Shown: piece by piece, positions 19,777-28,622 of the stretch
Position numbering within the stretch: position 1 is the stretch's first letter
Layout: each line of letters begins with the position of its first letter
Assembly: GCA_005879535.1 (NCBI GenBank)
Contig: VBKI01000072.1
Location: 1 to 50,886 of the forward strand
Length of the DNA stretch: 50,886 bases
Source of the DNA: Deltaproteobacteria bacterium
GTDB taxonomy: Bacteria; Myxococcota; Myxococcia; Myxococcales; 40CM-4-68-19
Direction: 5' to 3'
Translations under genes and position numbers: made by a program
Notes under the pieces: model-generated
Told to the model about the DNA's origin: nothing
The model's input: only the letters and a program-made list of their open reading frames with translations
The model's database searches: none

Positions 19777-20001
19777 TCAGGCGACGTCCGGCTCCGCGGC
19801 GGGCGTGCAGCAGACGCGACCGGCCCCACAGCGGCTCGCGTGCGCGAGACCGTCATCGGGTCCGGCCGGCGACATGGTGAGAAGGCACCAGTAGACAGTG
19901 GTGGCTTCCTGGCGCAGGGCGAAGAGCGCCCGCCGATCGTTGTGCGAGGCGCCCGAGACCTTCGCGCGCAGGTAGGTACAGAGCTGCTCGTGCTCGTTCA
20001 C
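19777..20001 (-). CDS. Small coupled protein (74 residues) with C-terminal Cys-rich tail
   Basis: The GTG at 20001 overlaps the TGA of the FAD-subunit gene (GTGA), giving 74 residues starting MNEHEQLCTYLRAKVSG. The N-terminal half looks helical and charged (NDRRALFALRQEATTVYWC) and the tail holds CGAGRVCCTP. I do not recognise the family. The overlap with the molybdenum hydroxylase gene, the plausible codon usage and the 8-base gap to the epoxide-hydrolase gene argue for a real gene. A metal or cofactor role is only a guess from the five cysteines. No XdhC/PaoD-type maturation protein is present in the window, and this protein is much too short to be one. Confidence 0.6.
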   Translation of the reverse strand: MNEHEQLCTYLRAKVSGASHNDRRALFALRQEATTVYWCLLTMSPAGPDDGLAHASRCGAGRVCCTPAAEPDVA

Positions 20002-20948
20002 GACAAGCCTCCCGCCGCCAGCAGCGCGCGCCTGACGGCGGCCTGCAAGAGCGGCACTTTGTACCCGTTGTGCTGGAGCGGCCTCGCGCCCTGCACCGCG
20101 GCTTCCGCGGCTTGCGCCGCGAGGGCCTCGTCCACGCGCTTGCCGCGGATCAACGCCTCCGCCGCCTTCGCGCGCCAGGGAACCGGAGCGGCGGCGCCGA
20201 GCACGACGCGCGGATCGTCTCCGAGCGTCACCGCCGCCTCCGCCAGCGGCCAGTCGAAGGACTGCTTCTCCATCAGCTTCACGTAGCCGGACTTGCGTCC
20301 GGCGGGTACGCGCACCTCCACGATGAGCTCGCCGGGCCGCAGCACGGTCTCGCGCGTCACGTCGGTTTCGGGTCTGACGAAGAACTCCTCGATCGGAACC
20401 GTCCTCTCGCCCTCGGGCCCCTTCAGCGCGAGCGAAGCCCCGAGCGCCGTCAGGGCGGTGCCGGTCGCGCTGGGATGCACGATCGGGCAGAGGTCGTTGT
20501 CGAACACCGCGTGCATCTCGTTCTGGCCGTCGATGGCGAAGCACTCGGTGCCGCCCTTGCGCTTGCAACGGAACTCCTCCTTGCGGAAGTACCAGCAGCG
20601 CGGCCTTTGCGCGAGGTTGCCACCCAGCGTCGCGGCATTGCGGATCTGGGGCGTCGCGGCCGCCGTTGCCGCGTCGGCCAGGGCCGGCGCCTGCTTCCGG
20701 ATGCGCGCATCCGAGGAGAGCGTCGCCAGCGTGACCAGCGGACCGAGGCGCAGCATGCCGTTCTCGGCGCGTACGAAATCGAGCTCGCGCAGCCTGCGGA
20801 TGTTCACCAGCACGGTCGGCTCGTCGAGATGCTCCTTCAGGCGGTCTGCGACGTCGATCCCGCCCGCCTTGAATAGCGCTCCTTGCTGCGCGCCCGCGGC
20901 CATCGCACCGGCCAGGTCTCCGGGCTCGATCCAGGCGAAAGCCTTCAT
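19998..20948 (-). CDS. Aldehyde oxidoreductase FAD subunit (PaoB/YagS-like)
   Basis: The 316-residue FAD-binding subunit of a xanthine-dehydrogenase-family enzyme. Visible are FKAGGIDVADRLKEHL near residue 26 for FAD binding, the PQIRNAATLGGNLAQRPRCW motif at 100-119, and a four-cysteine insertion (Cys118, Cys128, Cys136, Cys154). In E. coli PaoB and 4-hydroxybenzoyl-CoA reductase an equivalent insert binds an extra [4Fe-4S] cluster. It therefore passes electrons from the [2Fe-2S] clusters of the partner to FAD. It overlaps the fused FeS/Mo subunit gene by ATGA and precedes the 74-residue gene. The physiological acceptor is not visible. Confidence 0.92.
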   Translation of the reverse strand: MKAFAWIEPGDLAGAMAAGAQQGALFKAGGIDVADRLKEHLDEPTVLVNIRRLRELDFVRAENGMLRLGPLVTLATLSSDARIRKQAPALADAATAAATPQIRNAATLGGNLAQRPRCWYFRKEEFRCKRKGGTECFAIDGQNEMHAVFDNDLCPIVHPSATGTALTALGASLALKGPEGERTVPIEEFFVRPETDVTRETVLRPGELIVEVRVPAGRKSGYVKLMEKQSFDWPLAEAAVTLGDDPRVVLGAAAPVPWRAKAAEALIRGKRVDEALAAQAAEAAVQGARPLQHNGYKVPLLQAAVRRALLAAGGLS

Positions 20949-23932
20949 GACCGCACCCCCTTCGCGGCGGCGAGCACCCGCGCGGGCGTGATCGGCAGGC
21001 TGCGAACGCGCGTACCTGTCGCATGCGCCACCGCGTTCGCGATGGCCGCACAGGTCGGCACGGTGGCGGGCTCGCCGATCCCGCTCGCGTCCGTATTGCT
21101 GCGCCCTCGGAAGTGATCGAGGACGATCGCCTCGATCCTGGGAGCGTCCTTCGCGCCGGCGATCCGGTAATGCTCGAGGTCGGCGTTGACCATCCTCCCC
21201 GTGCGCAGATCGACGACGCGGCGCTCGTGCAGGGCGTACGACACCCCCTGGATGATGCCGCCGTTGATCTGGGACTCGATCGCGAGCCGGTTCACCGGCC
21301 GTCCGCAGTCATGCACGGCGAGGGCGCGGAGCACGCGCACGATCCCCGTCTCCATGTCCGCTTCCACCTCGACGAACTGCGCGCCGCCAATGGTGGCGGT
21401 GTGGCGGTCGCCGTCCTGCCATCCGGCGTAGTCCCGCACGCGCGAGGCAAACCCGCGGACCGTCTTTCCCAGCCTCTTCGCCGCCGAGCGGACGTCGCCT
21501 CGCGCGCCTGCGGCCATCAGCTCCGCCTTCGCACGCTCGGCGGCGAGGCGCACCGCGGGCGTGAGCAGCTGCGTGGTCATGCTGCCGCCCGAAGGCGGTC
21601 CCTCGGGCAGCGCCGTGTCGCCGATGTGGACGATCACGTCTTGCGGCCGGACGCCTAGAACTTCGGCGACGACCTGCGCGCAGGCGGTCCGGATCCCGCC
21701 GCCGATGTCGGCGACGCCGCTGCGGCATTCGATGCTGCCGTCGTCGTGGATCAGCACTTCCGCGTTGGAAGGCGGGCCGTCGAAGTTGTACCAGAGGCCC
21801 TGGGCGAATCCGACGCCGCGCCGCACCTTGCCCGTGTCGCGCCGCTTGCGCAGCTCGTCCCAGCCGAATTTCTCCCGCCCGATCCGGCGCTCCTCCCGCC
21901 GCGCGGGATGCGCGTCGTTGCGATCGCGCAGGGCGATGGGATCCATCCCGAGCTTCTCCGCCAGCTCGTCGATGGCCTGCTCGAGCGCGAACGCGCCCTG
22001 CGGATGCCCCGGAGCGCGGAAGGCCGCTGCCGGTCCGGTGTGGAGGAAGACGTCGTTCTCCTCGCTGCGCACCGCTTTGGCGGGATACAGGTTCTTCACC
22101 GGCCCCGCGCATCCCGCGCCAGCGGCGCAGCCGGCGCTGCCGAACGCCTTCAGCTCGATCGCCTGGAACGTCCCGTCTTTCGCCGCGCCGAGGCGCAGCC
22201 GCTGGATCGAGCTGGGCCGGTTGCCCACCGCGAGGTGCTCGGCGCGGCGATCGAGGAAGAGGCGCACGGGTCGCTTCGCCTTGCGGGAGAGATGGAGCGC
22301 GATGACGCCGTGGTTGCCCGCGCCGAACTTGGCGCCGAAGCCGCCGCCGGTGAACTCGCAGATCACGCGCACCTTGCTCTTCGGCAGCTTGAACAGCGTG
22401 GCGATCTCGTCCTGCACGCTGTGGATCCCCTGCGTGCTGGCGTAGAGCGTCGCACCGTCCTCGCGCCAGTCGGCGACGACGCCGTGCGTCTCAATGGCGG
22501 AATGCGTCTGCACTTCGGTCCGGTATTCCTGCTCGAGTCGGACCTCGCTGCCGGCGAGCGCCTTCTCCACGTCGCCGTCATTGCCGCCGACCACCGGGCC
22601 ACGCACGTTTCCCTGCTGCGGAACGTCCTTCGCGGCGCCACCACCGCCGGCCGAGCCCTTCTGTTCGACCGGGCTCTCGAAAACGAGCGGTGCGCCGGGC
22701 TTGCGGGCGTCGTCGATATCGGCCACGTGCGGAAGCACCTCGTACTCGACGCGCACGGCGCGTGCCGCATCCTCCGCCTGCGCCGCGGTGGCTGCAGCCA
22801 CGGCGGCAACGGGCGCACCCTCGTACCGGATGTGCGGGTACTTGTCGGGTGTCGCCGGCTTCAGCTTCAGCTCCGCCGGGCCAAGGAGCTGCTCGACGAC
22901 GTACGTGGCGTGGACGCCGGGCATCCGCTCGGCAGCGCTGACGTCGACGTTGCGGATGCGCGCGTGCGCGTAGGGACTGCGCACCACCGCGGCGTGCAGC
23001 ATTCCAGGCAGCTGCACGTCGAAGCAGTATCGCGCGCGGCCGGTCACCTTCTCCGGCCCGTCGATGCGCGGCACCTTCTGGCCGACGATCTGGAGCTGCG
23101 CGCTCCCGTCCCACGCAGGCGGCTCGGAACCGGGGACCTTGCGCTCTTTCGCCTGCAGCGCGCCAGGCAGCCCCACCTGGAACGTCCGCGAGGCCTCCCC
23201 GCTACCCTTGTCCTGCGCCTTCGCTGCGTCCGTCTCTGCCGTGCCACCCTCGACCAGCGAGGTGTTCCCGAACGCCGTGGCGCCGGAAGCGGCGCGCGCG
23301 GTCGCGGGCAGATCGCCCTGCGGTGGGCCGGCTTTCGCGGGCGCGGTGCCGGCTGCCGCCAGCGCGGCCTCGAACACCTTGGGATATGTCCCGCAACGGC
23401 AGGTGTTCCCTGCAACGGCCTGCCGCACGTCGTCCTCGGTGGGGTGCGGGTTCCGCTGCAGCAAGGCATGGCAGGACATCACCATCCCCGGCGTGCAGAA
23501 GCCGCACTGCAGGGCGTCGTGCGCGACGAACGCCGCCTGGATGGGCGCAAGCTGCTCGCCGCGCGCGAGTCCTTCGATCGTCGTGACCGGCTTTCCCACC
23601 GCGTCGAGCGCGAACGTCAGGCAGGAAGGAACGGCCGCGTCGCCGAGCATGACCGTGCACGCGCCGCACGCGCCGCGATCGCAGCCGATCTTGGTTCCGG
23701 TCAGGTGCAGCCGATCGCGCAGCACGGAGGCGAGCGTCTGCCGCGGCTCCACCGAAATGCGACGGTCGACGCCGTTCACGCGCAGCGAGATCTCTACCTC
23801 CCCCGGGCCGAGCTTCCTCGCCTTTCCCCGCGGCTGCTTCCCTCCTGCTCCTTCCAGCAGCGCCGCGGCCGAAGCCGCGAGCCCCGCTCCCTTGACAAAT
23901 CCGCGCCGGGTCAGCTTCGTCTCGTCGGACAT
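20945..23932 (-). CDS. Tat-exported aldehyde oxidoreductase with fused [2Fe-2S] and molybdenum subunits (PaoA-PaoC fusion)
   Basis: A 995-residue fusion starting MSDETKLTRRGFVKG, which carries a twin-arginine signal (Arg9-Arg10). Residues 45-190 are the PaoA-like ferredoxin part with plant-type Cys84, Cys89, Cys92, Cys104 and the second cluster Cys143, Cys146, Cys178, Cys180. An Ala/Gly/Pro-rich linker follows to about 260. The rest is the molybdopterin cytosine dinucleotide domain, with motifs EFTGGGFGAKFGAG, AFRAPGHPQGAFALEQ and catalytic-Glu GIGEPATVP. E. coli has separate PaoA and PaoC; here they are one chain. Substrates are probably aromatic aldehydes in the periplasm. It is transcribed first, followed by the FAD subunit. 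The ATG at 23932 faces the divergent PfpI gene 57 bases away. Confidence 0.92.
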   Translation of the reverse strand: MSDETKLTRRGFVKGAGLAASAAALLEGAGGKQPRGKARKLGPGEVEISLRVNGVDRRISVEPRQTLASVLRDRLHLTGTKIGCDRGACGACTVMLGDAAVPSCLTFALDAVGKPVTTIEGLARGEQLAPIQAAFVAHDALQCGFCTPGMVMSCHALLQRNPHPTEDDVRQAVAGNTCRCGTYPKVFEAALAAAGTAPAKAGPPQGDLPATARAASGATAFGNTSLVEGGTAETDAAKAQDKGSGEASRTFQVGLPGALQAKERKVPGSEPPAWDGSAQLQIVGQKVPRIDGPEKVTGRARYCFDVQLPGMLHAAVVRSPYAHARIRNVDVSAAERMPGVHATYVVEQLLGPAELKLKPATPDKYPHIRYEGAPVAAVAAATAAQAEDAARAVRVEYEVLPHVADIDDARKPGAPLVFESPVEQKGSAGGGGAAKDVPQQGNVRGPVVGGNDGDVEKALAGSEVRLEQEYRTEVQTHSAIETHGVVADWREDGATLYASTQGIHSVQDEIATLFKLPKSKVRVICEFTGGGFGAKFGAGNHGVIALHLSRKAKRPVRLFLDRRAEHLAVGNRPSSIQRLRLGAAKDGTFQAIELKAFGSAGCAAGAGCAGPVKNLYPAKAVRSEENDVFLHTGPAAAFRAPGHPQGAFALEQAIDELAEKLGMDPIALRDRNDAHPARREERRIGREKFGWDELRKRRDTGKVRRGVGFAQGLWYNFDGPPSNAEVLIHDDGSIECRSGVADIGGGIRTACAQVVAEVLGVRPQDVIVHIGDTALPEGPPSGGSMTTQLLTPAVRLAAERAKAELMAAGARGDVRSAAKRLGKTVRGFASRVRDYAGWQDGDRHTATIGGAQFVEVEADMETGIVRVLRALAVHDCGRPVNRLAIESQINGGIIQGVSYALHERRVVDLRTGRMVNADLEHYRIAGAKDAPRIEAIVLDHFRGRSNTDASGIGEPATVPTCAAIANAVAHATGTRVRSLPITPARVLAAAKGVRS

Positions 23933-23989
23933 GCGCGCGCCTCCGCGAAGCGGGGATCGCATACACCGGAGCGCGCAGAAGGGAAAGAC

Positions 23990-24502
23990 GTGCCTGCGAT
24001 CCTGATGCTGGTCGGGCCGGAGTACGAGGATCTCGAGGTCTGGTATCCGAAGCTGCGTCTGGAGGAGGCCGGCTTCGAGGTCAAGCTGGCCGGCCTGGGC
24101 GAGCGCGAGTACCGCGGAAAGCACGGATACCCGTGCAAGGTGGACGGGCGCGTCGCTGACTTCCCCGCGACCTCGCTCGCCGGAATCGTGGCGCCCGGCG
24201 GCTGGGCGCCGGACAAGATCCGCCGCGACGCGGAAGCGCTGCGCCGCGTGCGCGAGATCCACCAGGCGGGAAAGATGGTCGCCACCATCTGCCATGGGCC
24301 GTGGGTCCTCATCTCTGCGGGAATCGTCCGCGGGCGACGGCTGACCAGCACCGCCGGGATCCGCGACGACGTGGTCAACGCCGGCGCCGAATGGGTGGAC
24401 GCGCCGTCGGTGATCGATGGCAATATCGTTTCCTCTCGCGTGCCGGGCGATCTGCCTGCGTTCGGCAAGGCCATGCTCGAGGTCCTGGCAAAGCAGAAGT
24501 GA
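23990..24502 (+). CDS. DJ-1/PfpI family protein (glyoxalase/deglycase- or peptidase-like)
   Basis: A 170-residue single-domain protein starting at GTG 23990 (MPAILMLVGPEYEDLEVWYP) after AGAAGGGAAAGAC. The nucleophile-elbow ATICHGPW (Cys101-His102) and an acidic residue in YEDLE (residues 12-16) are the hallmarks of the DJ-1/PfpI superfamily. The SLAGIVAPGGWAPDKIR and VVNAGAEWVD segments place it with the YhbO/PfpI type. Members act as protease-like, chaperone or deglycase proteins against methylglyoxal damage; I cannot choose between them. Its TGA overlaps the GTG of the peptidase gene (GTGA), so the two are co-translated. It is divergent from the molybdenum oxidoreductase operon. Confidence 0.92.
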   Translation: MPAILMLVGPEYEDLEVWYPKLRLEEAGFEVKLAGLGEREYRGKHGYPCKVDGRVADFPATSLAGIVAPGGWAPDKIRRDAEALRRVREIHQAGKMVATICHGPWVLISAGIVRGRRLTSTAGIRDDVVNAGAEWVDAPSVIDGNIVSSRVPGDLPAFGKAMLEVLAKQK

Positions 24503-25410
24503 AGGTCGTCCTCGCGCTCCTGGTGCTCGTCGGCGCGACCCTCGCCGCCCTGGTGGTCGTGGTGGTGCAGCCGGTCTTCCGCAAGGGGCCAGCCTGGCGC
24601 GGTTCGCGCGCGGATGCCGGCCGGCTCGGCGGGCTCGTCCGCGCTTTGGTGGCGCTGGGCCCACGGAACGACGCGGCAGGACAGTCGCGCGCCGCCGACT
24701 GGATCCGCGGACAACTCGGCGAGCGCGCCATCGAAGAGCAACGTTATTCCGCGCACGGGGAGATCTTCCGCAACCTGATCGTCCGGCTGGGCCCGGAAAC
24801 GGAAGATCGCATCGTCATCGGCGCTCACTACGACGTCCGCGGGCCGTACCCGGGAGCGGACGACAACGCCAGCGGAACGGCCGCGCTGCTGGAGCTCGCG
24901 CGCGTGCTCCGCGGATCGGAGCTGCGTCAGCGCGTGGAGCTGGCCTTCTACTCGAACGAGGAATACGGGCTCCTCGGCAGCGCCGTTCACGCGGAGAGCT
25001 CCCGCAAAGTCCGCGCGATGCTGTCCCTGGAGATGCTCGGCTGCTTCGATCAGCCGCAGCAGTTTCCCTTTGGCGCCCTGCGCCTGCTCTATCCGCAGCG
25101 CGGCGACTACATCGTGGTGGTCGGCAGGCTCGAAGACTTCCCGCTGGTGCGCGCCGTCAAGGCTGCCCTGCGCGCGAACGGGGCCGGCGTCCGGTCGATC
25201 GACGCGCCCGATCTCATTCCCGGGATCGCCGACTCCGATCATTCCAGCTTCTGGCGTCGAGGCGTGCGCGCAGCGATGGTGACCGACACCGCCTGGTACC
25301 GCAATCCGCGCTACCACACCGCTCGCGACACGCCGGACACGCTCGATTATGCGCGGATGGCGCGGATCGTGGACGGCCTCGCCGCCTGGGCTTCAACGGT
25401 CCCACGCTGA
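24499..25410 (+). CDS. M28-family zinc aminopeptidase with N-terminal membrane anchor
   Basis: A 303-residue protein whose first 25 residues are an uncleaved-looking hydrophobic helix (MKVVLALLVLVGATLAALVV). The rest is an M28 (aminopeptidase S/Y type) catalytic domain. Zinc ligands and catalytic residues visible are His110-x-Asp112 (GAHYD), Asp121 (GADDNASG), Glu154-Glu155 (SNEEYGLLGS), and C-terminal SDHSSFW and YHTARDTPDTL with the last His. It is probably membrane-tethered facing the periplasm. The start GTG is coupled to the PfpI gene. The 3' end overlaps the helicase gene on the other strand by 18 bases. Confidence 0.92.
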   Translation: MKVVLALLVLVGATLAALVVVVVQPVFRKGPAWRGSRADAGRLGGLVRALVALGPRNDAAGQSRAADWIRGQLGERAIEEQRYSAHGEIFRNLIVRLGPETEDRIVIGAHYDVRGPYPGADDNASGTAALLELARVLRGSELRQRVELAFYSNEEYGLLGSAVHAESSRKVRAMLSLEMLGCFDQPQQFPFGALRLLYPQRGDYIVVVGRLEDFPLVRAVKAALRANGAGVRSIDAPDLIPGIADSDHSSFWRRGVRAAMVTDTAWYRNPRYHTARDTPDTLDYARMARIVDGLAAWASTVPR

Positions 25411-27219
25411 GCGCCAGGCTCCGCAGCGCTCGGCGTACATGACGAAGCCCTCGTGGAAGGGGTGCCGCGCGATGGTCGCGCTGTCGCCGATCACGATCAG
25501 CTTCTTGCGCGCGCGGGTGAGCGCCACGTTGATGCGCCGGATGTCGGCGACGAATCCGAGCTCTCCTTCAGGGTTCGAGCGGACCAGGGAGACGACCACC
25601 GCTTCCTTCTCCCGCCCCTGGAAGCCATCGACGGTGTCGATCTCCAGCTCGCCTGCGTCATGAAGGAGCTGGCGCAGGCGCTGGACCTGCGCGTCGTAGG
25701 GGGAGATCACGGCGACGTCCTTTGGCGCGAGCCGCTCGAGCAGCTTGCGCACCTCGGCGGCGACGAGCTGGGCTTCGCCCTCGTTCAGCCTGGAATCGCT
25801 CTCCTCCGGCGTCTCGTCGTCGAATCCGCGGCCGGCGGTGTCGATGAACTCGAGCGGCGCATCGTCGATGGCGTGCTCCGCGACCGCCGGATGGGCACGG
25901 AGCTTGCCTTGATAGAGCGCATCAGAGGGGTAGCGCATGATCCGCTCGTTCATCCGGTGCTGCTCGGCCAGCGTCACCGTCGCTTCAGGTCGCGCCTTCG
26001 CCAGCCGCTCGAACAGCGAGAGCGAGAGCTCCTGCGCGTCGGCGGCCAGCACCGTGGGCGGAAGCTGCAGGTGGTCGCCCGCGAGCACTGCGCGATCCGC
26101 CCTCAGCAGCGCAAGGTACGCGGCGGGCTCGACGGCCTGCGTCGCCTCGTCGATCACCGACAGCGCGAAGCGGCGACCCTCCAGCGCGCGCGATTCCACT
26201 CCAGTCAGCGTGGCCAACACGACCTGCGCCTTCTCCAGGACGGCGAGCTCCGCCCGATCCTCGAGCTCGCGGGCCTCCGCGAGCAGCTCTCGCGCCTCGC
26301 GCTCCTGCGCCCTCGCTTCCGAGAAGCGGCCCGGGCCGCGCCGCTGTTTCCGTTTGCGGGAATCGGCGCGCAGGCGGATGGCCTGCTCGACCAGCTCGGC
26401 GGCGATCCGGGCCTGCGGATGGACCCTCGTCCTCTCGTCGAGGGTGTGCTCGACGACGGCGGGAAGGACGCGGGCAGGATGGCCCACGCGGACCACGTCG
26501 ACCCCGATCTCGACGAGGCGCTCCACCAGGTTGTCCACTGCCAGATTCGAGGGAGCGGCGGCGAGGACCTTCTGCCCGCGAGCCGCCGCGCGCCGGATCA
26601 GCTCGACGAGGACGGTCGTCTTTCCCGTGCCCGGAGGACCGTGCACGAGCATGAAATCTTCGGCGCGCTCCGCCAGATCGAGCGCGGCCTGCTGCTCTGG
26701 ATTGAGGTGCGATGCGATTCCCGGCTCGCTCCGGGGCAATTGCTGGAACCGCGGCGGCTCCCCACGGAGCGCCGAATGCCAGCGGCGGACCTCGCGCATC
26801 CGCCGGATGCCGCCGCAAAGCCGGTCGTACGTCGCCGAGGACGGTAGCAGCTCGACGTTCACGCGGCCTTCGGTCGCCCAGTCCGGCGGCGGCTCGTCGA
26901 ACGCGACGGCAAAGCGCGCGCGCTGGCGGCGCGCCACGATCCCGCTCGGCGCGTCGTCGCCAGGCTCCCGGCGGGGAAGCACCCGGACGATCGATCCGAC
27001 GCCGATCTGTTGCGCTCCCAGCTCTCCGCCGCCCGGTCTTGCGTACGTGACGAGGGAGCGGCCAGCGAGACCAGCTTCTTCCACAGCCTCTACGTCGGTG
27101 AGCGCCAACCCGCGCCGGACCCGCTCGACGAACGGCAATTGCGCGAAGCGCTCCTTCTCGGCGGCGCGCTCCCTGTCGAGCAGCGCACCGAGCCGATCGA
27201 GGTGCTGTTCGAGGTCCAC
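25393..27219 (-). CDS. Upf1/SMUBP-2-like superfamily 1 DNA/RNA helicase
   Basis: A 608-residue helicase with the Upf1-like (SF1B) motif order: Walker A GPPGTGKT (residues 194-201), motif Ia APSNLAVDNL, motif II DEATQ (VIDEATQAVEP), motif III GDHLQLPPTV, motif IV SPYDAQV, motif V VDGFQGREKE and motif VI NVALTRARKKL. The first 180 residues carry a beta-rich domain with an Arg-rich section, as in IGHMBP2 relatives. It probably unwinds nucleic acid in repair or RNA turnover; the exact role is unknown. Its 5' end faces the CBS gene with only 35 bases between the starts, and it is convergent with the M28 peptidase gene. Confidence 0.93.
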   Translation of the reverse strand: MDLEQHLDRLGALLDRERAAEKERFAQLPFVERVRRGLALTDVEAVEEAGLAGRSLVTYARPGGGELGAQQIGVGSIVRVLPRREPGDDAPSGIVARRQRARFAVAFDEPPPDWATEGRVNVELLPSSATYDRLCGGIRRMREVRRWHSALRGEPPRFQQLPRSEPGIASHLNPEQQAALDLAERAEDFMLVHGPPGTGKTTVLVELIRRAAARGQKVLAAAPSNLAVDNLVERLVEIGVDVVRVGHPARVLPAVVEHTLDERTRVHPQARIAAELVEQAIRLRADSRKRKQRRGPGRFSEARAQEREARELLAEARELEDRAELAVLEKAQVVLATLTGVESRALEGRRFALSVIDEATQAVEPAAYLALLRADRAVLAGDHLQLPPTVLAADAQELSLSLFERLAKARPEATVTLAEQHRMNERIMRYPSDALYQGKLRAHPAVAEHAIDDAPLEFIDTAGRGFDDETPEESDSRLNEGEAQLVAAEVRKLLERLAPKDVAVISPYDAQVQRLRQLLHDAGELEIDTVDGFQGREKEAVVVSLVRSNPEGELGFVADIRRINVALTRARKKLIVIGDSATIARHPFHEGFVMYAERCGAWRSAWDR

Positions 27220-27254
27220 TCCCTTCTCCTATACTCGGCGTACCGGAGGCGCGC

Positions 27255-27674
27255 ATGGCCACCATCGAAAGACACGTCACCAACGCGCTCGTCGCGCTCG
27301 ATGCGATGACGCCCTGCCGCGAGGCGGCGAAGGTGATGCGGGACAAGAAAATCGGATCGGTCGCCGTGCGCGAGGGCGGGAAGGTGGTCGGGATCGTCAC
27401 CGAGCGCGACCTGGTCGCGCGGGTCCTGGCGGCGGGCGACAGCGGAGCGATGCCCATCGGCGAGGCGATGCGGACGGATCTGCCGAGCGTCCCTCCCGTC
27501 ACCAGCGAGGCGGAGACCGCCGAGCTGATGCGGACGCATTACACCCGTCACCTCCTGGTCGAGGAGAAAGGCCAGGTGGTCGGGATCATCTCGATGCGCG
27601 ACGTCATCCAGCTCATGCTCGACGACAAGCAGTTCCTGATCGAGCAGCTGCAGACCTACATCGACGGCCGCTGA
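27255..27674 (+). CDS. Stand-alone CBS-domain-pair protein
   Basis: A 139-residue protein made of two CBS motifs (about residues 6-62 and 70-125). Core strands are KIGSVAVREGGKVVGIVTER and RHLLVEEKGQVVGIISMRD, with the typical GIVTERD and GIISMRD endings. CBS pairs bind adenine nucleotides such as AMP, ATP or SAM and act as energy sensors. The rest contributes nothing else, so the partner is unknown. The ATG at 27255 is close to the divergent helicase start. The ketopantoate reductase gene follows 8 bases later, so a two- or three-gene operon is likely. Confidence 0.93.
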   Translation: MATIERHVTNALVALDAMTPCREAAKVMRDKKIGSVAVREGGKVVGIVTERDLVARVLAAGDSGAMPIGEAMRTDLPSVPPVTSEAETAELMRTHYTRHLLVEEKGQVVGIISMRDVIQLMLDDKQFLIEQLQTYIDGR

Positions 27675-27682
27675 GCTTCCGC

Positions 27683-28585
27683 ATGAAGTTCGTGATGATG
27701 GGCAGCGGCGGGGTGGGCGGATATTACGGCGCCCGTCTGCAGCAGGCGGGGCACCAGGTCGCCTTCGTCGCCCGCGGCGCCCACGCCGAGGCGATGCGCA
27801 AGAATGGGCTGCGGATCCGAAGCGAGCTGGGCGATGCGGCGCTGCCGGCGAACGTGATTGACGACCCTGCCAAGGCCGGGCCCGCGGATCTGGTGGTGGT
27901 TGCGGTGAAGCTTTGGGACACCGAGAGCGCCGCCCGCGCGGTCGCGAGCGTCCCCGACGCCGCGGTGGTCTCCTTCCAGAACGGAGTCGACAAGGACGAC
28001 GTTCTCGCGGGCGCAGTGGGTCCTGCCCGCGTGCTGGGCGGGGTCACCCACATCGGTGCCGTCATCGCCGAACCGGGCACCATCGCGCACACCGGCAAGC
28101 TCCAGCGCGTGACCCTGGGCGAGCTCGACGGCTCGCGCACGGCGCGGCTGCAAGCCGCAGTCGAAGCGTTCCGCTCGGCGGGCGTGGAGACTGTCGCCAG
28201 CGACGACATCCGCCGCGTCACCTGGGAGAAGTTCGTCTTCCTCACCGCGCTCAGCGGCATGACCGCGCTGACCCGCAAATCCATCGGCGAAGTCCGCGCC
28301 CATCCGGCGACGCGCGCGATGCTGCTCGACGCCTTGCGCGAGACCGTCGCGGTCGCCCGCGCGGAGGGCGCGCGCGTCGACGACGCGTTCGCGCAGAAGC
28401 AGCTCGAGATGGTGGACACGCTGCCCGCCGGCATGCTCGCCTCGATGGCACAGGACGTGCTGCGCGGACGCCGCCTCGAGCTGCCGTGGCTCAGCGGTGC
28501 CGTGGTCCGGCGCGCCGAGCGACACGGGCTGGCGGTTCCCGCACATCGCGCCATCTACGCAGGGCTCGTGCTTCACGCCGGATAA
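27683..28585 (+). CDS. 2-dehydropantoate 2-reductase (ketopantoate reductase) family protein
   Basis: A 300-residue NADPH-dependent reductase of the PanE/ApbA family. The N-terminus MKFVMMGSGGVGGYYGARL has the glycine-rich nucleotide loop (GSGGVGGYYG). FQNGVDKDD is the family's conserved QNG motif, and KFVFLTALSGMTALTRK holds the catalytic lysine of the KFxxN/T region. It would reduce 2-dehydropantoate to pantoate for coenzyme A synthesis. The family includes relatives with other substrates, so the panE name is not assigned. It sits after the CBS gene and before the cyclic-nucleotide-binding protein on the same strand. Confidence 0.9.
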   Translation: MKFVMMGSGGVGGYYGARLQQAGHQVAFVARGAHAEAMRKNGLRIRSELGDAALPANVIDDPAKAGPADLVVVAVKLWDTESAARAVASVPDAAVVSFQNGVDKDDVLAGAVGPARVLGGVTHIGAVIAEPGTIAHTGKLQRVTLGELDGSRTARLQAAVEAFRSAGVETVASDDIRRVTWEKFVFLTALSGMTALTRKSIGEVRAHPATRAMLLDALRETVAVARAEGARVDDAFAQKQLEMVDTLPAGMLASMAQDVLRGRRLELPWLSGAVVRRAERHGLAVPAHRAIYAGLVLHAG

Positions 28586-28622
28586 CTTGCGGTCCTCTCG
28601 AAGTCCGTGCGATGCACGATGA

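Noticed and set aside
23933-24664. N-terminal extension of the molybdenum oxidoreductase upstream of MSDETK
   Set aside because: The extra residues are the antisense reading of the PfpI and peptidase genes and precede a normal Tat signal start at 23932.
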